This document shows positions 53,680 through 63,124 of a stretch of DNA of 64,000 nucleotides, in pieces (the stretch's first letter is position 1; the number at the start of each line of letters is the position of its first letter). A program made the position numbers and the translations under genes. The stretch comes from UBA4465 sp002292365 (GTDB lineage: Bacteria > Bacteroidota > Bacteroidia > Cytophagales > Cyclobacteriaceae). The stretch is taken from positions 310,001 to 374,000 of the forward strand of contig CALSQY010000002.1 in assembly GCA_943788615.1 (NCBI GenBank), written 5' to 3'. The notes beneath the pieces were generated by a model that ran no database searches, was not told where the DNA came from, and saw only the letters and a list, made by a program, of their open reading frames with translations.

Positions 53680-56480
53680 CGAATGCTTTGAAGTTCAACT
53701 TAGTAATCCTCTATTTTTTCTTTTTTTTAGGGGGCGTATTTGCTGGGCCTAAAAATATTGCGCCTAAAGCCAAGGTCACCTCATCGAGTAATCTTAATGA
53801 TTATTTTAATGCCAAAAATGCAATTGATGGGGTTATAAGAATCGCAGATAAAGGCGAATGGGCCTGTGAAGGAAATGGTACTTTTTGGGGGTTTATTAGG
53901 TATCCTTGGATTCAGCTCGATTGGGATACACTTCAAAATATTGATAAAATTATTTTATATGATCGCGCTTCTTTGGATATACATACGGCTGGAGGTCGTT
54001 TAAAGTTCAGTGATGGGTCGGTCATATCAGTGAATGCGTTACCCAATAATGGCGCTGCAAAAGTTGTTACTTTTGAGAGTAAGAAGGTCGATTGGGTTCG
54101 TTTTGAGGTTAACGATGGCATAGGTCTAGCATTGGGGTTATCAGAAATTGAAGTGTTTCCATCATCTAAAAGTTATGAGGATCTTATTTCATGGGTGAAT
54201 CCGTTTGTAGAAACATCGCGAGGAAGGTATTTTTATTTTACGCCCGGCGCCTTGCCTTTTGGGATGGTAGCTACTGCACCTATCACGCGTAATAAAAACC
54301 AATATGGGGGTGGTTACAATTATAATTCAATGGAGATATTGGGCTTTAGTCCCGTACATGGTTGGATGATGTCGGGCATTCAATTGATGCCCACCACGGG
54401 AACTATTGATCCTACTTTGGGAGAAGCCCATTGGAAATCAAGTTTTAGTCATGATGATGAATTGGCACATCCAGGTTATCAAAGAGTTTATTTAGAAGAT
54501 TATGATACTTGGGTAGAATTTACAGGAACAACTAGAGCTAGTATTTTTAGAATGACTTATACTCAGTCGGATCAAGCTTCTATTCTGACCAATTTAGGGG
54601 GCTATTTGGGTAGCACGACAATGTCTGGAGCAGTAGCCAAAGTAGTAGGCGATACCAAAATCGAGGGCGCCTTTGATTCTGGTGGAAGACTCTGGGGTGG
54701 GCCTACAAAAGTGAAAGTATTTTTTGTAATGGAGTTCAGTAAGCCTTTCGAATCTGTAAGCGGCTGGAATGAACGTGGCAATCAAAAAAATAGTTCTCAA
54801 ATCTATGGGTCTAAACAGATGACCCGTCGTGACTCAATGGATTATGGGGTAGTTGTGCAAAGTTATTGGGATGCCCCAACTGCTGGGCTTACCGCTAATT
54901 ATCAGGTCGCGGCGGGAGATCAAATTTTGGTAAAAATGGCTATTTCATATACGAGCATAGAAAATGCTTGGGAGAACCTTAATACAGAACTCGATCATTG
55001 GGATTTTGATTTGGTCCAAAAAAATGCCGAGCATGAATGGAATCAAATATTACAACGGATAGAGGTAAAAGGTGGGAGCGATCAGCAACAGATTAAATTC
55101 TATACTGATCTATGGCATGTTTTATTGGGGCGTAAGATCATTAATGATGTGAAGGGAACCTATCCGGACTATACCCAAGGAGAGAAGGATTGGAAATTTA
55201 CAAAAGCCGATTTGAAGATAAAAATGCTTCCTATGAACAAATCAGGAAAGTCTTTGTTCAACATGTACAATTCAGATGCTCTTTGGTTGACTCATTGGAA
55301 TCTTAATATTCTATGGGGGCTCGCTTGGCCAGAAATTCTTGATGATTTTTCTGCATCTCTCATTCAATATGCCAAAAACGGTGGATTACTTCCTCGAGGC
55401 CCCAATGCAGGTGGATATTCCTATATTATGACGGGAAATCCTGCGACCAGTCTACTGGTGAGTACCTATCAAAAGGGACTTATGACCAAAACATCTCCTA
55501 AAGATGCCTTTGATATAATGAATAAAAACCATAGGCCTGGAGGAATGATGGGCGATACCCCTGAGGAATTGCAATTCTATATTGATTATGGCTATTGTCC
55601 AGGGAATGCGGGTAAAACGCTAGAATGGTCGTTTCAGGATTGGTCGCTCGCGCAAATGGCCAAAAAAATGGGAAAACTTAAAGATTACAATTATTTCAAT
55701 AACCGTGCTAAAACTTGGACCACTCTTTTTAGATCAGGAGAGCATTTAATATTTCCAAAAGATGAGAATGGAAAATGGTTGCACGATGATCCTTTGAGTA
55801 TGTCGGGTTGGGTAGAATCCAATTCTTGGCAAGGATCTTGGCAAGTTTCTCATGACATACCGACGCTATCACGACTTATGGGAGGTAATGATACCATAGC
55901 ATCAAAGCTTGATTATGCTTTTGAAAAATCTAAGGATGATGATTTTGTATTTGGTTATGGAAATGGATATGTAAGCTATGCCAACCAGCCGGGATGCTCT
56001 AATGCCCATGTTTTTAATTATATAGGGAAACCTTGGATGACTCAATTTTGGGTACGTGAGGTCAATGAGCGGGCCTATGGCGATATAACACCCGAAAGCG
56101 GTTATGGGGGCCATGATGAAGATGAGGGACAAATGGGAGGTGTAAGTGCTTTGATGTCTATGGGGCTCTTTAGTTTAAGAGGAAATAATTCGACCGCACC
56201 AATTTATGAATTGACCAGCCCTGTGTTTGATGAGGTCATCATTCACTTGAACACGGACTATTATAGGGGCGAGACGTTTAAAATTGTTACGGAAAATAAT
56301 GGGGTTGAGAATAAATACATTCAATCGGTTCATCTAAATGGCATTGCTTTGAATAAAATTTGGTTTTATCACAGTGAGTTTCAAAAAGGAGGGGAGTTGC
56401 GCTTAAAACTAGGTAGTGAACCCAATTTTAATTTAGGCTCAAATCCGAGTGATGCTCCCTATACCAATGAGTCCAAATGA
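53676..56480 (+). CDS. GH92-type alpha-mannosidase-like enzyme with altered active-site motif
   Basis: The 934-residue secreted protein has a signal peptide (to about residue 24), an F5/8C-like beta-sandwich at 25-168 and the GH92 module after it. Signatures are SWVNPFVETSRG, FTPGALPFGMVA, E714 in WVESNSWQGSW (aligned with the general acid of GH92 enzymes), and D814 and D816 in GGHDEDEGQMGG (general base pair). The normally strict NEPxHH motif reads NQPGCSNAH, with Q771 for Glu. GH92 enzymes are Ca2+-dependent inverting exo-alpha-mannosidases. I expect activity but cannot predict linkage. It overlaps the sugar porter gene by four bases. An 88-base gap follows. Confidence 0.85.
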   Translation: MTNALKFNLVILYFFFFLGGVFAGPKNIAPKAKVTSSSNLNDYFNAKNAIDGVIRIADKGEWACEGNGTFWGFIRYPWIQLDWDTLQNIDKIILYDRASLDIHTAGGRLKFSDGSVISVNALPNNGAAKVVTFESKKVDWVRFEVNDGIGLALGLSEIEVFPSSKSYEDLISWVNPFVETSRGRYFYFTPGALPFGMVATAPITRNKNQYGGGYNYNSMEILGFSPVHGWMMSGIQLMPTTGTIDPTLGEAHWKSSFSHDDELAHPGYQRVYLEDYDTWVEFTGTTRASIFRMTYTQSDQASILTNLGGYLGSTTMSGAVAKVVGDTKIEGAFDSGGRLWGGPTKVKVFFVMEFSKPFESVSGWNERGNQKNSSQIYGSKQMTRRDSMDYGVVVQSYWDAPTAGLTANYQVAAGDQILVKMAISYTSIENAWENLNTELDHWDFDLVQKNAEHEWNQILQRIEVKGGSDQQQIKFYTDLWHVLLGRKIINDVKGTYPDYTQGEKDWKFTKADLKIKMLPMNKSGKSLFNMYNSDALWLTHWNLNILWGLAWPEILDDFSASLIQYAKNGGLLPRGPNAGGYSYIMTGNPATSLLVSTYQKGLMTKTSPKDAFDIMNKNHRPGGMMGDTPEELQFYIDYGYCPGNAGKTLEWSFQDWSLAQMAKKMGKLKDYNYFNNRAKTWTTLFRSGEHLIFPKDENGKWLHDDPLSMSGWVESNSWQGSWQVSHDIPTLSRLMGGNDTIASKLDYAFEKSKDDDFVFGYGNGYVSYANQPGCSNAHVFNYIGKPWMTQFWVREVNERAYGDITPESGYGGHDEDEGQMGGVSALMSMGLFSLRGNNSTAPIYELTSPVFDEVIIHLNTDYYRGETFKIVTENNGVENKYIQSVHLNGIALNKIWFYHSEFQKGGELRLKLGSEPNFNLGSNPSDAPYTNESK

Positions 56481-56568
56481 TTCATTCGAGAAATAGCGTC
56501 ATGAGAATAGATTGATTTTTTATTATGGAAAAGGGCCTACTTTTTTTAAGCGTTAATAGGGAATTTAC

Positions 56569-57900
56569 ATGGGATTAAATTCAATGGGAAGTTTTATCAA
56601 ACTGAGTATTGCGTGTATTAGTTTATTTTTTACCGCGTTGGCTTACGGTCAGTGGGGGCCGAGTTATACGTCGGTAAGGGTCATCGTATCTGCAGACCAT
56701 TCTGATTGGAATTATCGACTAGGAGAATCGGTAATATTTAGTGTATCAGTTTATAAAAATGGAAATCCAATCGAGGCTAAGGTACAATACGAAATTATGC
56801 CAGAAAAGATGGATCCTATTGATGCGGGTATTCTCTATCTTGAAAACGGGAGGGCACAACTTAAGCCCCAGCAGATGAAGACACCAGGTTATCTTAGATG
56901 TAAGGTTACCGTTGATTCCGAAGGAAAATTTTATGAAGGCATGGCTACCGTGGCTTTTGCAAATGATCAAATAATGCCTACAACTACGATGCCTGATGAT
57001 TTTGAGAAATTCTGGGAGCAAACGCTTTTGCAAAACAAGGATATACCGCTTAATGCTAAAATGACCAAGATCGAAGCATTGAGTGATGAAAAATTGGATG
57101 TCTATCAGATTAAGTTTCAAAATTTTAGACTGGGAAGCTATATTTATGGTGTGTTGTCGGTCCCCAGAGGGGGCAAAAAATTTCCCGCATTGATCAAGGT
57201 CCCAGGAGCAGGGGTTTGGCCTCACTTTATGGTTCAAGATGCGGATGCACTTAAGGGATTAATTGTTTTGGACATTCGAATTCATGGAATCCCTATGGTT
57301 ATGAATGATCACAATGAGATCTATGGAGAATTATGGAATGCAGCTTTGAATGATTATTGGGCATTTAATTTGGACAATAAAGAGCTGTATTATTACCGAA
57401 GGGTCTATGCGGGGTGTGTAAAGGCGATTGATTTTATCTATAGCTTACCACAATTTGATCAGGAACATTTAGGTGTCAGTGGAGGCAGTCAAGGAGGTGC
57501 ATTGGCCATTGTCACAGCGGCATTGGACGAACGAGTGGATTATTTAGTTTCCTACTATCCTGCGCTTTGCGACTTAACAGGATATCTCAATGGCCGGGCG
57601 GGAGGATGGCCTCATTTATTTGACAAGAATAATTCCCCATTTCACGCTAAGGAAGATAAAATTGAGACTTCTAAGTATTATGATGTCGTAAATTTTGCGA
57701 GAATATTAAAAGTACCAGGCTATTATTGTTGGGGGTATAATGATCAAAGTTGCCCTCCTACCTCTATTCAAAGCATGTATAATGTAATCAAGGCACCTAA
57801 GGAATTGGGTATTATGAAGGATGCGGGGCATTACATTTACCCTAAACAAAAAGCGGTAACCGACGAATGGATATTTCAAAACTTGAGTGGTATAAAATAA
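56569..57900 (+). CDS. Acetyl-xylan-esterase-like alpha/beta hydrolase
   Basis: The 443-residue exported protein has a signal peptide ending AYGQ (about 29), an N-terminal beta-sandwich at 30-140 and an AXE1/cephalosporin-C-deacetylase-type hydrolase domain. The triad is S307 in VSGGSQGGALA, D392 in WGYNDQSCPPTS and H421 in DAGHYIYP. CE7-type enzymes remove acetyl groups from sugars and oligosaccharides. In the PUL it could deacetylate the imported glycan. Its last 34 bases overlap the start of the next gene, so translation may be coupled. Confidence 0.87.
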   Translation: MGLNSMGSFIKLSIACISLFFTALAYGQWGPSYTSVRVIVSADHSDWNYRLGESVIFSVSVYKNGNPIEAKVQYEIMPEKMDPIDAGILYLENGRAQLKPQQMKTPGYLRCKVTVDSEGKFYEGMATVAFANDQIMPTTTMPDDFEKFWEQTLLQNKDIPLNAKMTKIEALSDEKLDVYQIKFQNFRLGSYIYGVLSVPRGGKKFPALIKVPGAGVWPHFMVQDADALKGLIVLDIRIHGIPMVMNDHNEIYGELWNAALNDYWAFNLDNKELYYYRRVYAGCVKAIDFIYSLPQFDQEHLGVSGGSQGGALAIVTAALDERVDYLVSYYPALCDLTGYLNGRAGGWPHLFDKNNSPFHAKEDKIETSKYYDVVNFARILKVPGYYCWGYNDQSCPPTSIQSMYNVIKAPKELGIMKDAGHYIYPKQKAVTDEWIFQNLSGIK

Positions 57901-60900
57901 TACTTTTGTTGAGTAGTTTTTGGTTTCATGATTGTTCTCAAAAACAGCAGCCTATTCATGCGCTTTCAAGTCATCATACGGGCGTGTTATTTAATAATCA
58001 AATTGATCTGGATACGGACTTTTCGATTATCGATTATATGTATTTTTTTAATGGGGCAGGTACGGCCTTGGGTGACTTTAATAACGATGGTCTCGAAGAT
58101 TTGTTTTTTACGGGTAACAGAGTGTCAAATGCACTTTATCAAAATACGGGAAATTTTAAGTTTCAAGACGTGACCAAAGAGGCAGGGTTAAGCACGAGTT
58201 CATGGTGTACGGGAGCATTAGTTGAAGATTTTAATCAAGATGGATGGTTGGATCTATATTTATCTGTCGCAGGAGAAAAAAATGCTGAAATGCGAAAGAA
58301 TCTGCTCTATATAAATAATAAGGACATGACTTTTACCGAATCGGCCGCTCTATATGGCCTTGATTTTGAGGATTATTCTACCCATGCGGCTGTATTGGAT
58401 TATGACTTGGATGGTGATTTGGATGTATATTTATTGAATCATACCAATCAATTTAATGACGTAAATGACCCCATTCCAAGAAAACTTGATGGTAGCGCTG
58501 CCAATACAGATCGATTGTTAAGATGTGACTGGATAGATTCTTTGGATCATCCAGTATATGTTGATGTCTCAACACAGGCGGGAATTGAAGTAGAGGGTTT
58601 TGGATTAGGCGTTGGTGTTTCCGATTTTAATCTTGATGGATGGCCAGATTTGTACATTTCTAATGATTTTATATCCAATGATATTCTCTATATGAATCAG
58701 GGAAATGGAACCTTTGTCAATGAAATTAATAAGGCCCTGAAGCATCAATCTTTTAATGGCATGGGTAATGATGCGGCAGATTTTAACAACGATGAATTGC
58801 CAGATATTCTAGTGGCCGATATGTTGCCCAAAACTAGAAAATCCAGGGTGATGATGGCAAATAATTTGAATACTTATTTGCAATCTGCTGCAGCTTCCAT
58901 GGGTTATGAATTACAATATCCTAGAAACACGTTACAGCTCAATCAGGGAGCTGCCGACCGCGCGAGCACCTTTAGTGAATTGGGGCAATTTGCTGGAATA
59001 AGCAGTACGGATTGGAGTTGGGCCCCTTTGTTTGTCGATTTGAATTTGGATGGTTTTAAGGATGTTTTTATTAGCAATGGCTACTTGAAGGATATTACCA
59101 ATCAAGATTTTATAGCCTATCGAAAAAATCGAATAACCTTCAGCTCGCAAAAAAAGATTGACAGTCTTTATCTCGCCCTAATGAAGGAGCTATCAGCGGT
59201 GGAGGTTAATAATCTGATTTTTTGGAATCAGAAGGATTCAACTTTTCAAGAATCTGGAATAGAGACTTTTGTAGGAGTTTCTTCGGGCGCTGCCTATGGA
59301 GACCTCGATTTGGATGGAGATCTTGATTTGGTGACCAATAATTCCAATGCAAAAGCAAGTATTTTTGAAAATCGTATTTCCGGAAATTCAATCAGTATAA
59401 AATTGAAAGGTCCCAAATACAATCATAGAGGGATAGGGAGTGTAATTACTGCTTACGTTGATACACAAGTCCAGAAATTTGAATATTACCTCAGTAGAGG
59501 TTATATGTCAACAGTAGGAGAAACCATGATCATTGGGTTGGGTGCGGGTAAGCTTGCAGATTCCTTGCGGGTGGATTGGTATGATAACACCACCTCACGG
59601 CAGTATGGGTTGCAATCGGGGAGGAGCTATGAGATCAGGCATGATGAAAATATGCCTAGAAAAAGAGACTTAGAGGAGGAAAATCTTCTTTTTGTAGAAG
59701 CTCAACCCATCAGGGTAGCACATCAAGAATTAGATTACAATGATTTTGATAGCCATCCCTTGCTTCCTTGGAAATATTCCAATACGGGACCTGGGCTAGC
59801 CATGTCTAGTAGAGATGATTTTGGTCGTATACTTTTTTATATGACCGGGTCACAAGGATTCAACGGTAATTTTTTTGATTTTTTTGGAAGAAATGATGAA
59901 AGCGTCAGAGCAAGGGCTTTTGTAGAAGAAACAGATGCTATTTTTTTTGATTGCGATAATGATGGAGATGAGGATCTTTATGTCCTCTCTGGTGGGATCG
60001 AGAATTTGAATAGAGAAGGGGCTTATCAAGATGAACTCTTAATTAATGATAACGGAACTTTCACAAGTTCCACGGATCGCATCGAACAAACTAAAGATCC
60101 AGGCTCCAAAATTTTGACCATTGATTTTGATCGGGATGGAGATCTTGATTTGTTCAGAACAGGTCAAACTGATGTAAAGGCCTACGGCAGGCCAACAAAT
60201 AGTTGGCTTTATCGTAATGATAAAGGTATTTTTAGTTCAGTAGTAGGTCCTGATTTTGATGACTTGAAATCTTTGGGCATGGTGACCGATGTGGAAGTAG
60301 TAGATATGAACCATGATGATTGGCCTGATATAGTAGTGGTAGGGGAATGGATGGAAGTCACGATTCTGTATAATAACCTGGGTAAGGGATTTAAGAAAAG
60401 GAGTATAACGGGATCAAGTGGTATTTGGAGAAGTTTGGCTTCGGGCGATTTTGATAATGATGGGGATATTGACTTAGTTGTAGGGAATTTGGGTTTAAAT
60501 ACAGGATTGAATGTTTCGCAAGCGTATCCTATGGATCTTCTAGGCTATTGTCTGGGAAGTGATGCTCATTGTCTCGGTATTCCGACTACTTTTTTCGCAT
60601 TAGGGGAGGGTAAGTTCGAGAGTTTCCCCCTTTACGGCAGGTCGATTATGCTAAAAGCATTGAAAAATTTACAAACTGCTTGTCCTTCTTATCAGACCTA
60701 CGCCTATTTCACGACCCGAGATTTGATGGAATTAGAACAGGACAAAATTCTATATCAAACGCAAATTCAAACCTTAAACTCGAGTTATTTTGAAAATAAA
60801 GGCTCAGGTAATTTCATAACCAAGCCTCTTCCCAAAGCATTTCAATGGTCAAGTGTCGAGGCCCTGCTTGTTTTTGATTTTGATAATGACGGTTATTTAG

Positions 60901-61154
60901 ATTTGATGGCAGCTGGAAATAATTCAGGTATGAATGTAGCTCTAGGTAATTTGGATGCGTCTAAAGGAATTTTAGCCTTGGGGACTGGAAGAGGTGACTT
61001 TAAAACTCTGTCCACCCACTTATTGGGAAATTTTCTCTCTGGAGAGGTTCGAAGCATAAAAAAGGTGAGGGTCGGAGAGGTACCTTATTTCCTGTCCGTT
61101 CATAATAATGGTAATTTGGATATATTTAAAATTAATCCCTTATATAAATGGTGA
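57867..61154 (+). CDS. FG-GAP/VCBS-repeat lipoprotein with ASPIC/UnbV domain
   Basis: The 1095-residue protein has a lipoprotein-like signal (LLLSSFWFHDCSQKQ, Cys23). Many calcium-type FG-GAP loops follow: DFNNDGLEDLFF, DFNQDGWLDLYL, DYDLDGDLDVYL, DFNLDGWPDLYI, DLDLDGDLDLVT, DCDNDGDEDLYV, DFDRDGDLDLFR, DFDNDGDIDLVV. Around 520-590 an ASPIC/UnbV segment (GIGSVITAYVDTQVQKFEYY, LRVDWYDN) is embedded. Such CRTAC1-like proteins are common in marine Bacteroidota PULs and are thought to bind ligands at the surface; no enzyme activity is shown. It overlaps the esterase gene by 34 bases and the next gene by seven. Confidence 0.9.
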   Translation: MDISKLEWYKIILLLSSFWFHDCSQKQQPIHALSSHHTGVLFNNQIDLDTDFSIIDYMYFFNGAGTALGDFNNDGLEDLFFTGNRVSNALYQNTGNFKFQDVTKEAGLSTSSWCTGALVEDFNQDGWLDLYLSVAGEKNAEMRKNLLYINNKDMTFTESAALYGLDFEDYSTHAAVLDYDLDGDLDVYLLNHTNQFNDVNDPIPRKLDGSAANTDRLLRCDWIDSLDHPVYVDVSTQAGIEVEGFGLGVGVSDFNLDGWPDLYISNDFISNDILYMNQGNGTFVNEINKALKHQSFNGMGNDAADFNNDELPDILVADMLPKTRKSRVMMANNLNTYLQSAAASMGYELQYPRNTLQLNQGAADRASTFSELGQFAGISSTDWSWAPLFVDLNLDGFKDVFISNGYLKDITNQDFIAYRKNRITFSSQKKIDSLYLALMKELSAVEVNNLIFWNQKDSTFQESGIETFVGVSSGAAYGDLDLDGDLDLVTNNSNAKASIFENRISGNSISIKLKGPKYNHRGIGSVITAYVDTQVQKFEYYLSRGYMSTVGETMIIGLGAGKLADSLRVDWYDNTTSRQYGLQSGRSYEIRHDENMPRKRDLEEENLLFVEAQPIRVAHQELDYNDFDSHPLLPWKYSNTGPGLAMSSRDDFGRILFYMTGSQGFNGNFFDFFGRNDESVRARAFVEETDAIFFDCDNDGDEDLYVLSGGIENLNREGAYQDELLINDNGTFTSSTDRIEQTKDPGSKILTIDFDRDGDLDLFRTGQTDVKAYGRPTNSWLYRNDKGIFSSVVGPDFDDLKSLGMVTDVEVVDMNHDDWPDIVVVGEWMEVTILYNNLGKGFKKRSITGSSGIWRSLASGDFDNDGDIDLVVGNLGLNTGLNVSQAYPMDLLGYCLGSDAHCLGIPTTFFALGEGKFESFPLYGRSIMLKALKNLQTACPSYQTYAYFTTRDLMELEQDKILYQTQIQTLNSSYFENKGSGNFITKPLPKAFQWSSVEALLVFDFDNDGYLDLMAAGNNSGMNVALGNLDASKGILALGTGRGDFKTLSTHLLGNFLSGEVRSIKKVRVGEVPYFLSVHNNGNLDIFKINPLYKW

Positions 61155-63124
61155 AACCATCAGTCATTTTGGTATTTCTATGGGTGCTTTTATCGACTAC
61201 TGGCACATGTGGGGTCTCGATGCCTAAAATTTTCAGTAATCATATGGTCTTACAAAGAGATCAGCCCATAACCCTATGGGGTTGGGGTGATCCTTTGGAG
61301 TTAATATCGATCCATTTAGGTCCATTGATGGAGCAAGTTAAGGTAGGTAAAAATGGAAAATGGACACTTGATTTGGCTCCAATGTCAGCGGGTGGACCCT
61401 ATGTTTTGATAGTAAAAGGTAGAGAAAGCGAGTTAATTTTTGAGAATATTTTAATTGGAGATCTATGGATTTGCTCCGGACAATCAAATATGGAGTGGAC
61501 TAATGATCAGTTTCACTATCAAGAGACTGACACAACTTTTTTGAAGACCAACATAAGGTTATTTAAAGTATCTATTGATATGGATTATTTACCTCAAGAA
61601 GACCTCAAGGGAGGAACATGGCAATTGTTAGATGAGGAGACTATGGGTAATTTTTCTGCTGTAAGCTATTATTTTGGAAAAAATCTATCGTCCGAAATAG
61701 ACGTTCCGATAGGCTTAATTAATGTCAGTTTAGGATCGAGTTCGATTGAGGCATGGATGTCGAATGATGCATTGGTAAAGTTTCCTCAATTTAAAGAGGA
61801 GGTGAATACAATAGTATCTAATAACAAATCATTTGAGGAGCTCAGGATTGATTTTGAAAAGGGCAAAGAAAAATGGTCCAAAAAACATTATTTGAAGGAC
61901 ATAGGGCTCGACCTAAAGTGGTTTGCAAAAAAATTGGATGACAGTGATTGGCTGGAGATGAAAGTTTCAGGATTTTGGGAAGAATTAGATACCACTTTAG
62001 TAGATCATGACGGTGCTGTCTGGTTTCGAAAGACTTTTGATCTTCCTGAAGGATATGATCGCCCAAGATTCAGCATCCAATTGAATCAAATAGATGATTA
62101 TGACGTGGTATGGGTTAATGGTAAAAAAATAGGAGAAACGTATGGGCGCCATAATTTTCGAAATTATGATGTGGAAACCAATCGATTACAGCCAAAGGAC
62201 AATGTGATCGCAGTCAGAGTTTTTGATATAGGTGGAAATGGGGGCTTTTCTACCAGCGCTTTTTGGGGTAACCCAATAATTTGGGGAGACTGGAAGTACA
62301 AAAAGGGTACGGCTATTAATGCCGATAACTTTAAAGCTCCGTTGACAGCCAATGCGAGCCCTTTTTCATCCCCAGGGGTTCTATACAATGGCAATATTGC
62401 CCCACTTACCAAGCTTAAAATAAAAGGGATATTTTGGTATCAAGGGGAAAGTAATGTGGATCGGGCTCATGAATATCAATCTCTTTTCCCTGAAATGATT
62501 GTCGATTGGAGAGGTCATTTTGGAGATGTTGAGTTGCCTTTTTTATATGTACAACTGCCCAACTATTTGAGAGAAGCTTCCGAACCCGTTGATCAATCTT
62601 GGTCCGAAATGCGAATGGCGCAGGACCAGGCATTGAAGTTGTTGCATGTAGGAAGAGTGGTCACCATTGACATCGGAGATGCTGACGATATTCATCCCAA
62701 GAATAAGGTAGAAGTTGGGCGAAGATCAGCAATAGTGGCCTTAAATCTCGCCTATGGTAGACACTTTATCTTATCACCTATTTATAAAAGTCATCGTGTT
62801 GAGGACCATCGTATATTCGTGAGTATCGATCAGGCAGTGGAAGATCTAGTGGTGAGAGACAAATATGGTTACATTCGTGGATTTGCTATTGCCGGTGCGG
62901 ATCAAAAATTTTATTGGGCTAAGGCTACTATTTCAAATGGCGAGATAGAGGTATTTTGTGAGGAAGTAGAGAAGCCCGTAGCTATTAGGTATGCATGGTC
63001 GTCAAATCCTGGGACTTTAAATCTTTTTAATAAAGAGGGGTGGCCATTAGCTCCTTTCAAAACAGATAATTGGAAGGGTATCACAGAGGGCAATAGGTAT
63101 CACTCTAAAGATACTCGATTTTGA
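61148..63124 (+). CDS. Sialate O-acetylesterase-like SGNH esterase
   Basis: The 658-residue exported protein has a signal peptide ending TCG (about 22), an N-terminal Ig-like region (MPKIFSNHMVLQRDQPITLW), SGNH block I ICSGQSNMEW with S113 as nucleophile, GSSSIEAWM, a jelly-roll insertion at about 275-365 (AVWFRKTFDLPEGYDRP, VWVNGKKIGETYG), block III IFWYQGESN, and the C-terminal Asp-His in GDADDIHPKN (D513, H516). Enzymes of this family (SASA, CE20-like) remove O-acetyl groups from sialic acids or, in PULs, from xylan- or other plant/algal glycans. The actual ester is unknown. It overlaps the next gene by four bases. Confidence 0.9.
   Translation: MVKPSVILVFLWVLLSTTGTCGVSMPKIFSNHMVLQRDQPITLWGWGDPLELISIHLGPLMEQVKVGKNGKWTLDLAPMSAGGPYVLIVKGRESELIFENILIGDLWICSGQSNMEWTNDQFHYQETDTTFLKTNIRLFKVSIDMDYLPQEDLKGGTWQLLDEETMGNFSAVSYYFGKNLSSEIDVPIGLINVSLGSSSIEAWMSNDALVKFPQFKEEVNTIVSNNKSFEELRIDFEKGKEKWSKKHYLKDIGLDLKWFAKKLDDSDWLEMKVSGFWEELDTTLVDHDGAVWFRKTFDLPEGYDRPRFSIQLNQIDDYDVVWVNGKKIGETYGRHNFRNYDVETNRLQPKDNVIAVRVFDIGGNGGFSTSAFWGNPIIWGDWKYKKGTAINADNFKAPLTANASPFSSPGVLYNGNIAPLTKLKIKGIFWYQGESNVDRAHEYQSLFPEMIVDWRGHFGDVELPFLYVQLPNYLREASEPVDQSWSEMRMAQDQALKLLHVGRVVTIDIGDADDIHPKNKVEVGRRSAIVALNLAYGRHFILSPIYKSHRVEDHRIFVSIDQAVEDLVVRDKYGYIRGFAIAGADQKFYWAKATISNGEIEVFCEEVEKPVAIRYAWSSNPGTLNLFNKEGWPLAPFKTDNWKGITEGNRYHSKDTRF

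Noticed and set aside
53676..56480. GH92 acting as a mannose phosphodiesterase because of an acid-to-Gln change
   Set aside because: The Gln lies in the NEPxHH motif, not at the general acid. The Glu at the acid position (E714) is kept, so this inference does not follow.
57867..61154. Tandem DNA repeats or a CRISPR-like array in the Asp-rich gene
   Set aside because: The repetition is at protein level (FG-GAP loops) with varied codons and irregular spacing; no direct DNA repeats with uniform spacers.
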